Shown here one piece after another: positions 22,830-33,872 of a stretch of 64,000 nucleotides of DNA (positions are counted from its first letter, which is position 1; each line of letters opens with the position of its first letter). The position numbers were made by a program, and so were the translations under genes. The DNA is taken from assembly GCA_001051155.2 (NCBI GenBank), contig JYIP02000001.1:4154001-4218000 (forward strand), written 5' to 3'. The notes under the pieces were generated by a model. The model saw only the letters and a program-made list of their open reading frames with translations, was not told the DNA's origin and ran no database searches. Source of the DNA: Chrysoporthe austroafricana (Eukaryota; Ascomycota; Sordariomycetes; Diaporthales; Cryphonectriaceae).

Positions 22830-24457
22830 GGTCTGGCATGACCTGGCAGCTGGTGTCGCATTGCTGACATAAGAAGCTTGTTTGGGCCTCTACCCGCCCT
22901 ATGCCAAGCATTCGCAGGACCTCAGATAGCATCAGCAGGATAACACTTGCCATTGCTATGAGAGGGAAAACCTAAAGGCCACCGGCAGATTGGTCCGAAC
23001 TGTGATTCCACATGCCTGAGGCCCCTCAAGAGAATGATACTAAGGAAAGCTGCGAAGTCACCTTCATTCAGAGTTCTCAGTATTGAAGCCACCGCCCAGC
23101 AGTGACAACCAACTAACGATGCTATATAGTACGAGCCCTAGATGGATAGCCGGGACCATTGAGCCTCAGCATTGAGAGCACCGCTCCAGCCGTCCCACTC
23201 TCTGTCCAAGCGTCACCAGCAAAGTCCAAGTAATTGTTGTTTCCTCCTAACTCTTTGAACACCACAGGATAAGGTGTCGAGAAGGTTTGTGATGCAATGG
23301 GCTTGTACGTGGTGCCGGCTGGGATCGAAATATACCGCGCATTCCGGAGGTACACGTTCTTTTCTTCACTTCAGAGTACTGAGGCTGGACTATGAATCGC
23401 CCATATAACGAGAATGCCAGGACGCCCAAGATTCTAAAGACCGACCTAGAGGGGGCAAGCCGGCTGACGCACCGCAAGCTCGTCACGAACATACTGTACG
23501 GGTAATGTTGTGCTTTCGGAAGCAGAGTGATGGAGACGTCTCTAAACTGCCCGTGTGTGCCTGGGAGGACGATGAATAAGTTCAAGTAGAAAATGCCCGG
23601 GACGGTCTTCTGCCACTTGCATTTCGCCTACCTAACGTTCCTTCTCACCTTCTCTACGAGAGATCGTCGCTTCCTTCTTGCCCTTTCCGACTGCGAGGAT
23701 CATCGTCACGAGTTTCCTTCTGTGAGAAACCTCAAGAGTAAGGATCAAACACAACGATCCTCGATAATGCGAAGTTCTTGCGGGCCTTGCCCATGTAGCG
23801 GTCGTCCATACGGACTTGAATTTGACGCTTGACAAGTGCTTCTTCTTGTATACATCCACCAGATGTAATGCATGAAGAAAACCCAGAGAAACCGACTTAG
23901 AGATGTTATGAATCGTGAGTGGAGGGCAGTACCTCGCATATTTGTGGTGGGGGCTGATGCTCAACTTGGGTACTGACGATTTAGTGAGATCTACATCAGC
24001 AAATCTGACAAAGGAATGCTTCTAGAAGACCGCAGTCCTGCGCCCCGTTTGCGCTTGATAGCTCGCGGTTGAGACAGTGGCTCTCACTGGGTGATGGAGC
24101 GATGTGCAGGAGGAACGTCATTTCCCGTGTCACGATGACGAAATGGATGCGGCCCCAAGTATGACATAGCGCAAGAGCCAACAGCCACGTCCAAACAGAC
24201 GGATCAAAGGCCATTTAAATCTCAATTGGTTTATTGCCGAGCAAACATCTCAACTGTCTCAAAACACATTCTTCGACATCTCCAAAAGCTGATCACGACC
24301 CTGCGCGATAAGATCACGTCATGTAAGTGAAGCCGTCTACCAAGCTATCTGGATGCTCTGGACGATGCCGACCACGAGCCGAGGCAGTTGCTAATCTACA
24401 AGTGTGCCGCTCAGAAGAAACATACCCAAACTTTCAGACCCAGATTACACCATCGAA
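22830..24457. other. Spacer with weak minus-strand coding signal
   Basis: This region lies between the Ser-rich gene and the small 68-aa gene. Apart from the possible relic at 23122-23964 it shows nothing I can support. Its base composition is closer to 50% GC than the flanking genes. Confidence 0.45.
23122..23964 (-). pseudogene. Possible multi-exon gene or gene relic, unrecognised
   Basis: Three minus-strand frames read like protein but are not continuous. A downstream one (23355-23122) contains RNARYISIPAGTTYKP, then ELGGNNNYLDFAGDAW. A middle one (about 23585-23490) contains FIVLPGTHGQFRDVSITLLP. An upstream one (about 23930-23740) contains VYKKKHLSSVKFKSVWTTAT. They could be exons of one short gene or the remains of one. 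I could not find a complete, consistent set of splice junctions and recognise no family. Confidence 0.25.
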
Positions 24458-24726
24458 ATGTCTTCAGGCGAAGGTCGTCAGTCCCCTCCTCCCGAGACCC
24501 AGACCGGGGCTCAGCTTCAGGACGCGCCCGCCCAGGGCCAGGGCGTCGCCAATGCCGACAATAAGCCAGAGACCAACAAGTCCGAGCTGGAGGTAGGAGC
24601 ACACAGCTTGCAGGGTCGACATAAGGATGATCTTGGCTAACGACATCACTCTAGAACCTTTCGTCAAATCCCAAGGGTCCCCTCGATGATATCCTTAAGG
24701 AGAAGTTCGGGAAGACGGAGAAGTAA
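24458..24726 (+). CDS. Small conserved fungal protein, 68 aa
   Basis: Two exons, 24458-24592 and 24655-24726, with donor GAG|GTAGGA and acceptor CTCTAG|AAC. The protein begins MSSGEGRQSPPPETQTGAQL, is Pro/Gln/Ala-rich and disordered in the middle, and ends in a compact charged segment, NLSSNPKGPLDDILKEKFGK. The C-terminal NPKGPLDD...KF pattern looks like a short protein conserved across Sordariomycetes. Its function is not known to me. No signal peptide or membrane segment is present. The gene is easily missed because exon 2 encodes only 23 residues. Confidence 0.7.
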
Positions 24727-25549
24727 TGGAGCCCGGAGTGGAGTTGGAATGGTATGACAGTTACCGGACGGGCAGACGTGCGACCGCCACGAGCATAGAA
24801 GACGCAGAGGGTTTCATAAAGACGTAGCGTACAGAGAAACGACACGGATTTCTGTTCAACCCCCCTCCACCCCCAGTTCTTGCGGCCCTCTGGAGGCTCG
24901 CCGTGAAGCTGCTACGCCACGACACATCAGCCTCCAAGCCAAATGTGTGGCGACTCTCGGTGACATCAAGGTAGCAGCAGACTGAAGACACTGTGGCTGG
25001 CCCCACCGATAGTTTTCACATGTCAATAATAGTGATGTTCTGGAGACGCGGGCCAACATTCGCGAGGGTGGCGTTTACGAGTATTCGAGTTTCAGACCAG
25101 CGGACCAGCGGCCTTTGGAGGCAGCCTGGCTGATGCAGGGGTACTTGATATCAGGCGGAGCTCTGGTCTACCCGAAAGTACCTGGTAGCCTGCTCAGCCA
25201 CAGCGAAGCTGCCGAGATACGGCATGGGGAACCCCACTGTAGCTTCTAGCAAGGGGATGACGTCGCCCTATTGCCCCTCACCTGGGCAGTGGTATTGGGT
25301 ATTGTCGCTTGGCCAAGCTCGTCAGGAGAGGGACGTTCCAACCCAGCCACTCCCACTGTTGCTCAACATACCTGGCAATCTCAACTTCACATGCGCTCAG
25401 CCCCTCTCAGTGCAGAACCTTCATAAATCAACAACCACCTGCGGTTTCGTCCCTGTGATTGATCCGACCATCTCAACCTCAAGAGGCTTCCACTCAACAA
25501 CATCCCTGAACAATATCAAGCTACCCTCCTTCCACTGAGCAGCGCCAAG
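24727..25549. other. Intergenic region, promoter of the RRM gene
   Basis: No gene is supported. The last 200 bp are pyrimidine- and A-rich (CTTCATAAATCAACAACC near 25420), as expected for a fungal core promoter and leader ahead of the start at 25550. Confidence 0.5.
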
Positions 25550-26641
25550 ATGTCTTCTACTACCGTCCACGTCAAGAACATCTCGGGTCAGACCGAGGAC
25601 AAGGAGATCCGTGACTTCTTCAGCTTCTGGTAGAGTTCCTCTCTGTTGCAGCAACCATCCTCAGACGTACTAACTCGCTCTTCCAGCGGCAAGATCACCA
25701 GCCTCGATGTCCAGACCGAAGGAGAGACCAAGTCGGCCACCGTGACCTTCGGTAAGCTTCCGATGCTAGGTCTAAGGACTCGTAAAGAAGACAGACAGAC
25801 TGATCTCCCCGCAGAGAAGGATACCGCCGCCAAGACCGCCCTCCTGCTCAACAGCACCCAGCTTGGCACCTCGCACATCTCCGTTACCTCCGCTGCGGGT
25901 GTCTCCCCGGATGAAGAGAGCCCCGTCACCACGAATAAGGACCGTGACTCGGACGAGATTACACAGGAGGAGAAGCCACGCTCTCGCATCATCGCCGAGT
26001 ACCTCGCCCACGGCTACGTGGTTGGCGACGCCGCCATCCAGCGCGCCATCGCGCTCGACCACCAGCACGGCGTCTCAACCCGCTTCATGAGCAAGCTGAC
26101 CGAGCTGGACTCCAAATATCACGCTACCGACCGGGCCAAGACCGCTGACCAGAGCTATGGCATCACCGCCCGCGCCAACACGATCATGACGGGGTTGGGT
26201 TCTTACTTCGAGAAGGCGACTAACACCCCCACCGGCAAGAAGCTGGTCGATTTTTGTAAGTTTCAAAGCTACCAGAAGCCCCCCCCCCCGGTTCTCTAAA
26301 GAGTTCCAGCCTCTTGCTCTTGAGTAGAGTACACAAGCTGACTCTCGACCCCTTCTATAGACAACCAGGGCCAGAAGCAGCTCCAGGATGTTCACACCGA
26401 GGCCCGCCGCCTCGCAGAGCTCAAGAAGCAGGAGCACGGCGGCTCCGCCTACAAGGCCTCGGGTCTCGAGCGCGTTTTCGGCGCTGAAAAGACCCAGACC
26501 GAGGCGCCGTCCTCGGGCCCTGGCGCCCCTGCCGCACCGGGCGCTAGCACTACTACCGAGACTACGCAGCCTGCAAAGCCTGCCGAGGGTGGCGTCGGCG
26601 TCCAAGAGTCGACTCCCATCCAGACCGAGAAGTCCGGATAA
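25550..26641 (+). CDS. RRM-domain protein, Vip1-like
   Basis: Four exons (25550-25629, 25687-25751, 25815-26255, 26361-26641), 288 aa. The N-terminal 80 residues form one RNA-recognition motif: VHVKNISG is RNP2-like and KSATVTFEKD takes the RNP1 position in a degenerate form. A middle helical region (RSRIIAEYLAHGYVVGDAAI and following) and a Gln/Lys-rich helix (NQGQKQLQDVHTEARRLAEL) follow. The C-terminal 60 residues are low-complexity Pro/Ala/Thr. This order matches the fungal Vip1 family (fission yeast vip1), RRM proteins of poorly defined function. All four junctions restore conserved sequence, for example FFSFC|GKITSLDV and KLVDFY|NQGQ. The third intron contains a C9 run. Confidence 0.88.
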
Positions 26642-27734
26642 AGGTGCTGATGACGCCAAGGAGAGCATCAGTATGGATGGACCCAGAGATCGGAATGAAA
26701 TCGTCAATGGTTGAAGGAAAATCGCACGGGCGCGCTGTTATGATCCTATATTGATTTCGAATACCTGATTGTGCGAGCATAAACACCATGAATACCCTGC
26801 CACTCTCCTGTTTTTTCAAATGTGTCTGCCCCTTGAACGATGAGTAGTTAGTTTCCTGACGAATGGTTTATCTAGCGTCTGGCTCGCAGTCATTTGCCTC
26901 TGCCTCGTTGTGACTCCTAGGCGATGACATTGCGACTCAGTACTCGTACTTTAGGTTATATCCGCAGCAAGAGCAAGGCAAGAACACTGGTCACACTTTG
27001 AAGGCTCTTAACGTAATCAAATTGCCTAGACTGGCTCCGGTCTGATGCTGATAAGCCCGGCCCGCCCCCAACCCACCCAGGTGCGCCCTCCGCTCGTCCA
27101 CTTATTTGCCAGCCTTCCATTATCGCACAACCACCAAGCCCGGAAGAGAGAATATAGAGGACAGAGGAGAAGGGGGGTGGGGTGGTAAACGCCAATCACA
27201 ATGCAAAGGATGAGTGACGATGAGTTTTGAATTCCTCGCAGCCTTTCTTTGCCTTCCGTACCTCTCGTTCCTTCTCACTCAAGACTTCTCTCTGAGTCCC
27301 TGATGCTTCGTATTCTGTGCATATCCCCCTCAGCCCCCCTTCTCCGGCGCGACGAGAATGCCCTTGGCGCTGAGGCGGCTCCAGACCCAAGCAACCTTGG
27401 CTCCGGCGTCCATGCTCTAGATTCCATCCCCTCGGTCCACATGTCTGTCTACCGATAGTAGCGGATTCGGGAGCGCCGGGATAGAGGTCGGGAGAACTGG
27501 TACTGAAGATCGTGGCTCGGTATCAACATGGTGGCTTGCAGATAGCGTTCAAGAACCCGTCATCGCCCTCATGCCCTCGTGGCTCTTGGTGAGATGGCTG
27601 GCGAGGATGGCAAAAGCGTTCGACAGGTTGCTCTGATGACTGCCGACTGATCCGTGAGATGTCTGACGAAGACCGGGGGACTTTGTGGCCCGCCCAGGGT
27701 TGGAGGGTTGATCCTGCGCTTTTCCCTTGCCTCG
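26642..27734. other. Convergent 3' spacer
   Basis: This spacer lies between the Vip1-like gene and the CK2 beta gene, which converge on it. It includes a G-rich stretch at 27165-27185. No gene is supported. Confidence 0.5.
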
Positions 27735-28819
27735 CTATAGCTCCGACTCCACGCCGTTAGCCTCGATCGCCATCGGGCTGCCGTTCTCATCTTGCCGCTG
27801 TGGGCGACGTCGGATCCGTCGACGCGGCGGTCTTCCATTCATGCTGTCGTCATCGTCCGAATCGGGGTTCTCTAATGCATACCTGCGCACCTCGTCCAGA
27901 TCGTTGATGTCGGCAGGCTTGTCACGCAGCCACTGCATGCGTGGACCCGACCTCGCCAGCTCCGAGACACGGAAGCCGTAGATCCTGGGCTCGTAGATCT
28001 TGCCGGGGCCGAGGCCCGGCGCAATGTTCCGCGCGTGCATGCCGTTGATCATGACGTCCACCTCGCCGGACCGCCGCGAGATGTGCAGTGCATTAGACGA
28101 CAGCAGGTCGGCGCCGTGCTTGGAGTAGTCGTAGTCGGGGAAGGTGAGCAGGAACAGGGCGCCGAAGGTGCGGCCGAAGAAGGCGCCGTCGACCGTCTGA
28201 AAGCGGCTGTTAGGCGGGACGTAGACATCGAGGCACGACGGGCAGAAGAGCTTGACCGTATCCTCGCCCGGTATATCGGAAAGCCCGACGGGGAGGGTGC
28301 GGGCCTGGTTGCAGTTGGTCCGCGGGCAGCAGCCGAAGTGGCCCATCTCGTACTTCTCGCTCATCTGCTGTATGCCCGCCCGGGAGCAGATGTACCGCTG
28401 ATGTATGAGTCCGTAGAGCATCTCGGCCGACGACTCGATCACGGAGAGGTCGCTGTTCATACGGTTGTGTTGCCGCCGCTCGCCGGGGAGCCTACGGTCT
28501 AGGGCATCAGCGCTTATGTCCTCTTCATCCTCGTCCTCGTCCTCCTCGTCGTCTTCGTCATCCTCTGGCTCGACATCGAGTATCATCTGCGCAAATCATG
28601 TCAGTGTCAATTTAGCCCCCAACTTGACGCGGCTCCTGGGATGGCGGGGTCGTGTCCTACCTCAAGAGCTTCCTTGTACATTGGTACCTGCGACTGCAGC
28701 CCTGTAAGGTTGAAGTCATCCTCGATGAACTCCTCCGAGACCTCTGCAAAGTACTCATGGCCCAGTAACGAGCAGAATGAGGCGATCCAAGACTCGGGCG
28801 GACCTGAAGAGGTCGACAT
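27735..28819 (-). CDS. Casein kinase II regulatory (beta) subunit
   Basis: Two exons, 28819-28661 and 28586-27735, 336 aa. The N-terminus has the CK2-beta signature (SWIASFCSLLGHEYFAEVSEE), then an acidic loop, the helical domain (MLYGLIHQRYICSRAGIQQM) and the zinc-binding dimer interface with Cys 140, 145, 168 and 171 (CPRTNC and FCPSCLDVY around GLSDIPGE). CK2 beta dimerises and docks two catalytic subunits to form the nuclear and cytoplasmic CK2 holoenzyme. The acidic loop is expanded: 16 of 19 residues at about 58-76 are Asp or Glu. The C-terminus carries a basic stretch (RPPRRRIRRRPQR) and is longer than in animals. I cannot tell from sequence alone whether this is the CKB1 or CKB2 orthologue. 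Confidence 0.95.
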
Positions 28820-29207
28820 CTTGAGTCAGCGGGGTGGCTGGGAGGCGCCGCTGCCTGCCAAGAAAAGAGGCAGACGGGCAAACGCGTGGAGATGTGAAGG
28901 GCGTTCGTAATCGCGGCGTCGGTCTGTCGAAAGAAAAAATAATGAGTGAGAGGGTGAATATCACGTGTCTGGATCTCGCTGTGGTGTGCAGAGTCAGAGT
29001 GGGATGGACTCTTCGTCCTGGCGCCAAAAAGTCTACAGCAGAGCCGAGGAGTTCGCTTGCATGGTTGGTGGTTGTCGAAGTCGCGCGCGCAGATAAGCAG
29101 ATGCCCTGAGTAGCGTCTCAAGGAACCGCCGAAGCAGGCGGCGTGTAATGAATAGATCTTGATAGTAGATGCTGCCTATCTGCGCAGGTCGCAAGCTGCC
29201 TGGACCA

Positions 29208-29245
<38 letters not shown>

Positions 29246-29506
29246 GAGGCGATGCGATGTCGAGGGGCAGACTTGCTCAGCCAGGATTGCGAGGCGTTAG
29301 CGTTGGTGGGCTGGACACGTATGATTACGTAATGCATCTCATTGGCCCTCTTCTGACTTCATGCATGCTGCTTCTCAGAGTGACCAGACTCCAAGACACA
29401 TCAAACAGTTACCCCTTTCTCTCTGCTTTTGTTCCTGGCCTTGTTGTTCATGATTTCTCAAGAGTCATGAGTCATCTAGACCGAATTTGTTACCCTGAAT
29501 ATCGCA
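28820..29506. promoter_or_regulatory. Divergent promoter region of CK2 beta and the JmjC/cupin gene
   Basis: Both flanking genes point outward, so this 690-bp region holds two promoters. It contains a heptanucleotide tandem array at 29202-29243. No gene is seen. Confidence 0.55.
29202..29243 (+). repeat. 7-bp tandem array (GGACCGT)
   Basis: One variant unit (GGACCAT) is followed by five perfect GGACCGT units. It lies about 265 bp upstream of the JmjC/cupin start codon. Confidence 0.9.
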
Positions 29507-30688
29507 ATGGAGGCCCTTAGCAGGGGCTGCAGAGGCTGCAGACAAAGGAGACTGCGGCTGGTGTGTCGACAACCAGGGAGGACTTTCACCACTCGACAAC
29601 ACAGAGGCAAAACGGACCATGGCGAACCTGTGGAGGGATGTACAGTTGCTCATTCTGACTACGAAAAAGTCTTTTACTATGGCATTGACAGGTTTCGCAA
29701 GTTGGCCTTCGAGTCAGGAAAGCCCCTGGTGATGAAAGCAGCCCCGGCTTTTGTCAAAACGGGCCCGTTGACGGCTTTGACGAAGTGGTTCGACGTTACG
29801 CGTGGCGACAGAACATCACCGGCCAAGAAGGTCATGACAGATTACCTGAGGTCATTCCTTGCGACGCCTTTCCCTTATGAGCTGACTTACCCTCAACATC
29901 GCCAGATGCACGGAGAAGCGGTCCACAATTTCATTACCAGCCTGAAATCCACTGAAGACAGCGGCAGACCGACGCTGGAGGCGGCTCTCGCAAGGATCCT
30001 TGAGAGCCACCTCCCAACAACGCATGAAGGATACAGAGGCAATATGCGGTCTCAAGAGCGGGTTCTTCATCTTCACGCACCGCTGGCTCTCCTCGATACT
30101 GCTGTGCGTTACAATTTGAATAATTCAAAAGCCGTCCCAGGCCAACCCGGCTTCAACAGCCATCCCCTCCGGAAATTATACATTGCACAAGCGCCTCTCA
30201 ACGATCTCCCCAAAGAATTACAGGACGATGTCCCTATCCCGCGCCTCGTCCAGGAGGTAGACAAAGGCGACATATACGGCTCGAGTATTTGGCTAGGCTT
30301 GGAACCAACTTATACGCCTCTCCACCGGGACCCAAACCCAAACCTCTTCGTCCAGTTGTGTGGTAGCAAGGTCGTGAGACTTCTCCCGCCGGCTGATGGT
30401 TACCAGATTTATGCGAACGTGCAAGATCGGCTCGGCCGAAGCACCGGGAACTCTAGAATACGCGGCGCGGAAATGATGGAGGGCGAAGAGAGGGCCATGC
30501 TGTACGACGACATATGGAAGGATCGTAAGGAACGGGATGCATCCCAACAAATCCAGAGGCAAGCAATGCTTCAGGCAACTCTGGAACCCGGGGATGCTCT
30601 GTTCATTCCCCAAGGCTGGTGGCATAGTGTCCAGAGCACGTTTGCGGATGGTCGCTTGAACGGCTCCGTGAATTGGTGGTTCCGGTGA
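29507..30688 (+). CDS. JmjC/cupin-8-type Fe(II) and 2-oxoglutarate-dependent oxygenase
   Basis: Single exon, 393 aa. The C-terminal half has the double-stranded beta-helix iron site: HRD (His273, Asp275, in PLHRDPNPN) and a distal His at 373 (QGWWHSVQS), with the preceding LEPGDALFIPQGWWH strand typical of cupin-8/JmjC proteins. This class hydroxylates proteins or, less often, RNA or small molecules. The first 35 residues are Arg/Cys-rich and lack acids after Glu2, consistent with a mitochondrial presequence. The length and single-domain layout point to a small JmjC hydroxylase, not a chromatin demethylase. The substrate is unknown. Confidence 0.85.
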   Translation: MEALSRGCRGCRQRRLRLVCRQPGRTFTTRQHRGKTDHGEPVEGCTVAHSDYEKVFYYGIDRFRKLAFESGKPLVMKAAPAFVKTGPLTALTKWFDVTRGDRTSPAKKVMTDYLRSFLATPFPYELTYPQHRQMHGEAVHNFITSLKSTEDSGRPTLEAALARILESHLPTTHEGYRGNMRSQERVLHLHAPLALLDTAVRYNLNNSKAVPGQPGFNSHPLRKLYIAQAPLNDLPKELQDDVPIPRLVQEVDKGDIYGSSIWLGLEPTYTPLHRDPNPNLFVQLCGSKVVRLLPPADGYQIYANVQDRLGRSTGNSRIRGAEMMEGEERAMLYDDIWKDRKERDASQQIQRQAMLQATLEPGDALFIPQGWWHSVQSTFADGRLNGSVNWWFR

Positions 30689-31699
30689 GTGGCGCTTAGT
30701 TGTAAAGCGTCTCTTGTCCACGCCCACGATCAGGCGTGCTCCGATTGCGTTTGTCGAATCACCAAGCGGTATTAAAAGTCAATATGATTAATCTGTCTGG
30801 ATTCTAAGAAGATGTATGTCATACACTATCGCTTCATCTCCCATGCCTTGGATATTCCCTCCTTCAGCAAATTGCTGAAGCGAAACTCGTGGAACTTGGC
30901 GGTCATGAGAACTTAATGTGTCTAAAATTTCAAGATCAGGAAAGAGATGATTCGTAGTCAGGAAGATTCCTACAATCTCTTCTCGGTCTTAGGGGACGCT
31001 TTCGGCTGAGTAGCTTAAGTAGAGCAAGGCCTTGCTGTGTTGCTCAGATCAACATGCCATAAAATACTGTATAATCACCGCACTCCCCGGGTGTGCCGAT
31101 CAGTGGGACACTCGGGGCCGCACCGTCAGACGTGATGTCCAGGTCTTACCCTGACCATGTGTCCTTTGGTCCTTTGAACGTGGTAAAGACGTGGACCGTC
31201 CGGGCCTGGTCTCAACAGCTTTGTTCCACCGCCCCTTCGTGTTGGGAGGCGGCCCTTTGCTTTGTTCTCATGATCCACACTATACTGTCACAGTCTACAC
31301 GACATTTTACGTGTATTCTTGAAAGGCTTCACCCAGGCTAAACTCTATTTCTATCGCGTTATGAGCAGCTTACGCCTCGAAACGCATCTCGCTCCTAGAG
31401 TCTCCCAAAACTACTCGCAATTTTCCCAAATTACGAAACACTATTCCGCTAATTTCACCGCACACCACCAAAATAATGTCTAACGCAATATTCTCAATGA
31501 TGTTCATAGTCCTTAACGTCCACCAACACCCCACACTGCGTGGGCCTCGCCTTTCCCTATAATATTCTTCGCGAGGCGCGGCCGAGGCCTCTAGCCTAGC
31601 TGACCCAGCTCGTCTTTCGCTAAGGAAGTCCCACTAGTTCAGGGAGCATGGCATCGACATCCTGGGGAGGCAGCATGCCTTCGTTTGCCCTCCTTCCGC

Positions 31700-32152
31700 C
31701 CCCATGCCACACGTACTGTCCTCCGACCCTCCCGGGGCATCAACGAGATCTGGGTCATGGGCTTCAACGTTGTGCTCGTCTTGCTGCAGAGGCTACAGGT
31801 CATGCACTGGGGGCGGCGTAAGCCGACCTTTGCGGTGGGCTTCGCCGGATAATGCCAATATTGCTTGGTACCGAAGTGTAATTACAACCCCAACCTGGCA
31901 TTCTTGGTAATCACGTTCCCTCTGTTGGAGCTGGGTGCTATTTGGGAGCTATGCGAGATAGAGGTGGGTCACGCAGAGGCAGGCGTTGGTGTGTCTCTGG
32001 AGCGGGCTGTTGTCACACATGGCAAATATAGTTTGTGTCAACCTTGGAAGTTGATACAGCTGAATGTATTGGGCGCGGCGTGGTTAGCGGCACTGCGCAA
32101 TGTGGTTGGGTTGACTACACCGCATGTCTTGGAGTATCACTTGACGGTTTGA
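31700..32152 (+). pseudogene. Broken ORF split by one in-frame stop
   Basis: The same reading frame is protein-like on both sides of a TAA at 31850. Before the stop it reads INEIWVMGFNVVLVLLQRL and ...KPTFAVGFAG. After it, LAFLVITFPLLELGAIWELC, EIEVGHAEAGV and, near the end, LTTPHVLEYHLTV, closed by TGA at 32150. Either this is a decayed gene or a short intron removes the stop: a GTAAGC donor lies at 31818, but I see no good acceptor. No family is recognised. Confidence 0.3.
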
Positions 32153-33814
32153 ACGAGGGACCTGATTGATTTACGCCACAGATGGAGACCTCATGTAGGG
32201 TCTTACGACGTTACTGTTCCTAGTTGTTAGCGTATATGTTAAGATTGGGAACATACGATAATTACGGAACTTTCAAGGTTGCATGCGTAGCGCGAGTCTC
32301 GAGCAGAGGACTATTCCGGGCGAGTTTGGGCGATTCTCCGCACCGAGACTTGTGGAAGAGGAGATGAACGTATGGTTTCAGGATATGCCGAGATAATCCT
32401 TGAGTTGTCAAGAAGTCTGGCAGAGAGTCTCGCGAAGCCATGCTTATGAGATATGATTTCACCGGAGGCCATTCCGCGCTACAATTTATCCAAAATATAT
32501 ACTACCTCTACAGATGTTGCGTATCAACAAATAGCAAGTCTCATAGATCGTCGTCCACTTCAGCACAAGGAATATTCATGGTTGTCGCCATGAATTCTCT
32601 TCGGGAAGGGTAGTTCCAGCGCCGGTCTCCGCTCCGGTCCGGGCCGCCCAAAAAAAGAGACTTGTAGATCTCGCCGCGTCCGGCGACATTGACAGATGCC
32701 ATGGCTGAATTAGCCCCTCAGCTACATCGCTCCGTCACGTTTCTCACACTGGGCAAAGTCCTGTTCTTTCGGAGCGTTCTGCCGCGCCTGGTGACCGCTC
32801 ATCGTGCCCGGCCGTCCGAGCAAAAACATAGTACGGGGATGTTGCCTGCTTCACCTGGGTAGTATAGCCGACATCCCCATATTCGAATATAGGCAACATC
32901 TTCATCCTGTGCAGCCAATTGATGTGGTGGGATGTCTCTAGTCTCGGTGAAACAAATGGGTAAACGTCGGTATCATTGGGTAAGAGTACGAGTCAGATCT
33001 AACGTGCAGAGACGGGGTAGGGCCCTGGGTTGATAGGAACGGCTGGGTTGAAGCATCCGGGAAAGTGGGCATGTGAATTTCTGGCAGACAATTTCCAGTT
33101 GGGATGGATTGCCACGAGGCCGGCAGCTGCCGTCGGGAATTCCGGGCATCTTTTGATGTCGCAGAACGATTCGTGCTGTTATCGGTGGCGAAGCACACAC
33201 CAAGCCTTTCGCCCCGGGATGAGCATTGACTTCCTTTCAAGCATCATTTTGGTCCCGGCCTCTGTCAGGCACGCGGCGCAGGAGTTAAGACCCTCCATAG
33301 ATGCCTATCTCCGTGGCTATAGGACCCCGAGATCTGGGAGCCCCTGAATCTCTTAAACGCCTTCGTAATTCGTCTTGTTTCGTACTTACGCAGTACGGTA
33401 GGACGTCCGCGAGTGTTGTGCCAAGACTGCATACAGTATCGACGTTGGATTATGAAGTCCCGGCTCAATGCGAGACATTTCTTGTTCTTCGTCCTTGTTT
33501 GTTTCCTTTTGCCTTTGTGTTCTTCTTTTTCCTTCGCACTTTTTTTCTTTCTTTTTTTTCTTTTTGTTGCAAAGACAATACGCGGACGAATCAGCATCTG
33601 CATGCTTACGTGCGCTACGAAGAGCGATGACTCCTCACCGAAAGTTGAAGGTTGTCGACCTACTACACAGTAGCCAGATACCACTCCCTGGGCACAGGCA
33701 CAGAATTATGGAGCCGCTGATGGAGAAACCTCGGATTCCAGAAGGAAATCTTCCCGTGCTGGCTGATCGATCCACAGGCGCGCTCGCACACACCGGTGCC
33801 CCTAGTCTGTGCTG

Positions 33815-33846
<32 letters not shown>

Positions 33847-33872
33847 NAAAAAAAAAAAAAAAAAAAAAAAAA
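33815..33872. other. Poly-A / N / poly-A assembly junction
   Basis: A run of 29 A is followed by GGG, a single N at 33847, and 25 further A. An ambiguous base between two long homopolymers is most likely a contig join or consensus failure. The local length should not be trusted. Confidence 0.9.
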
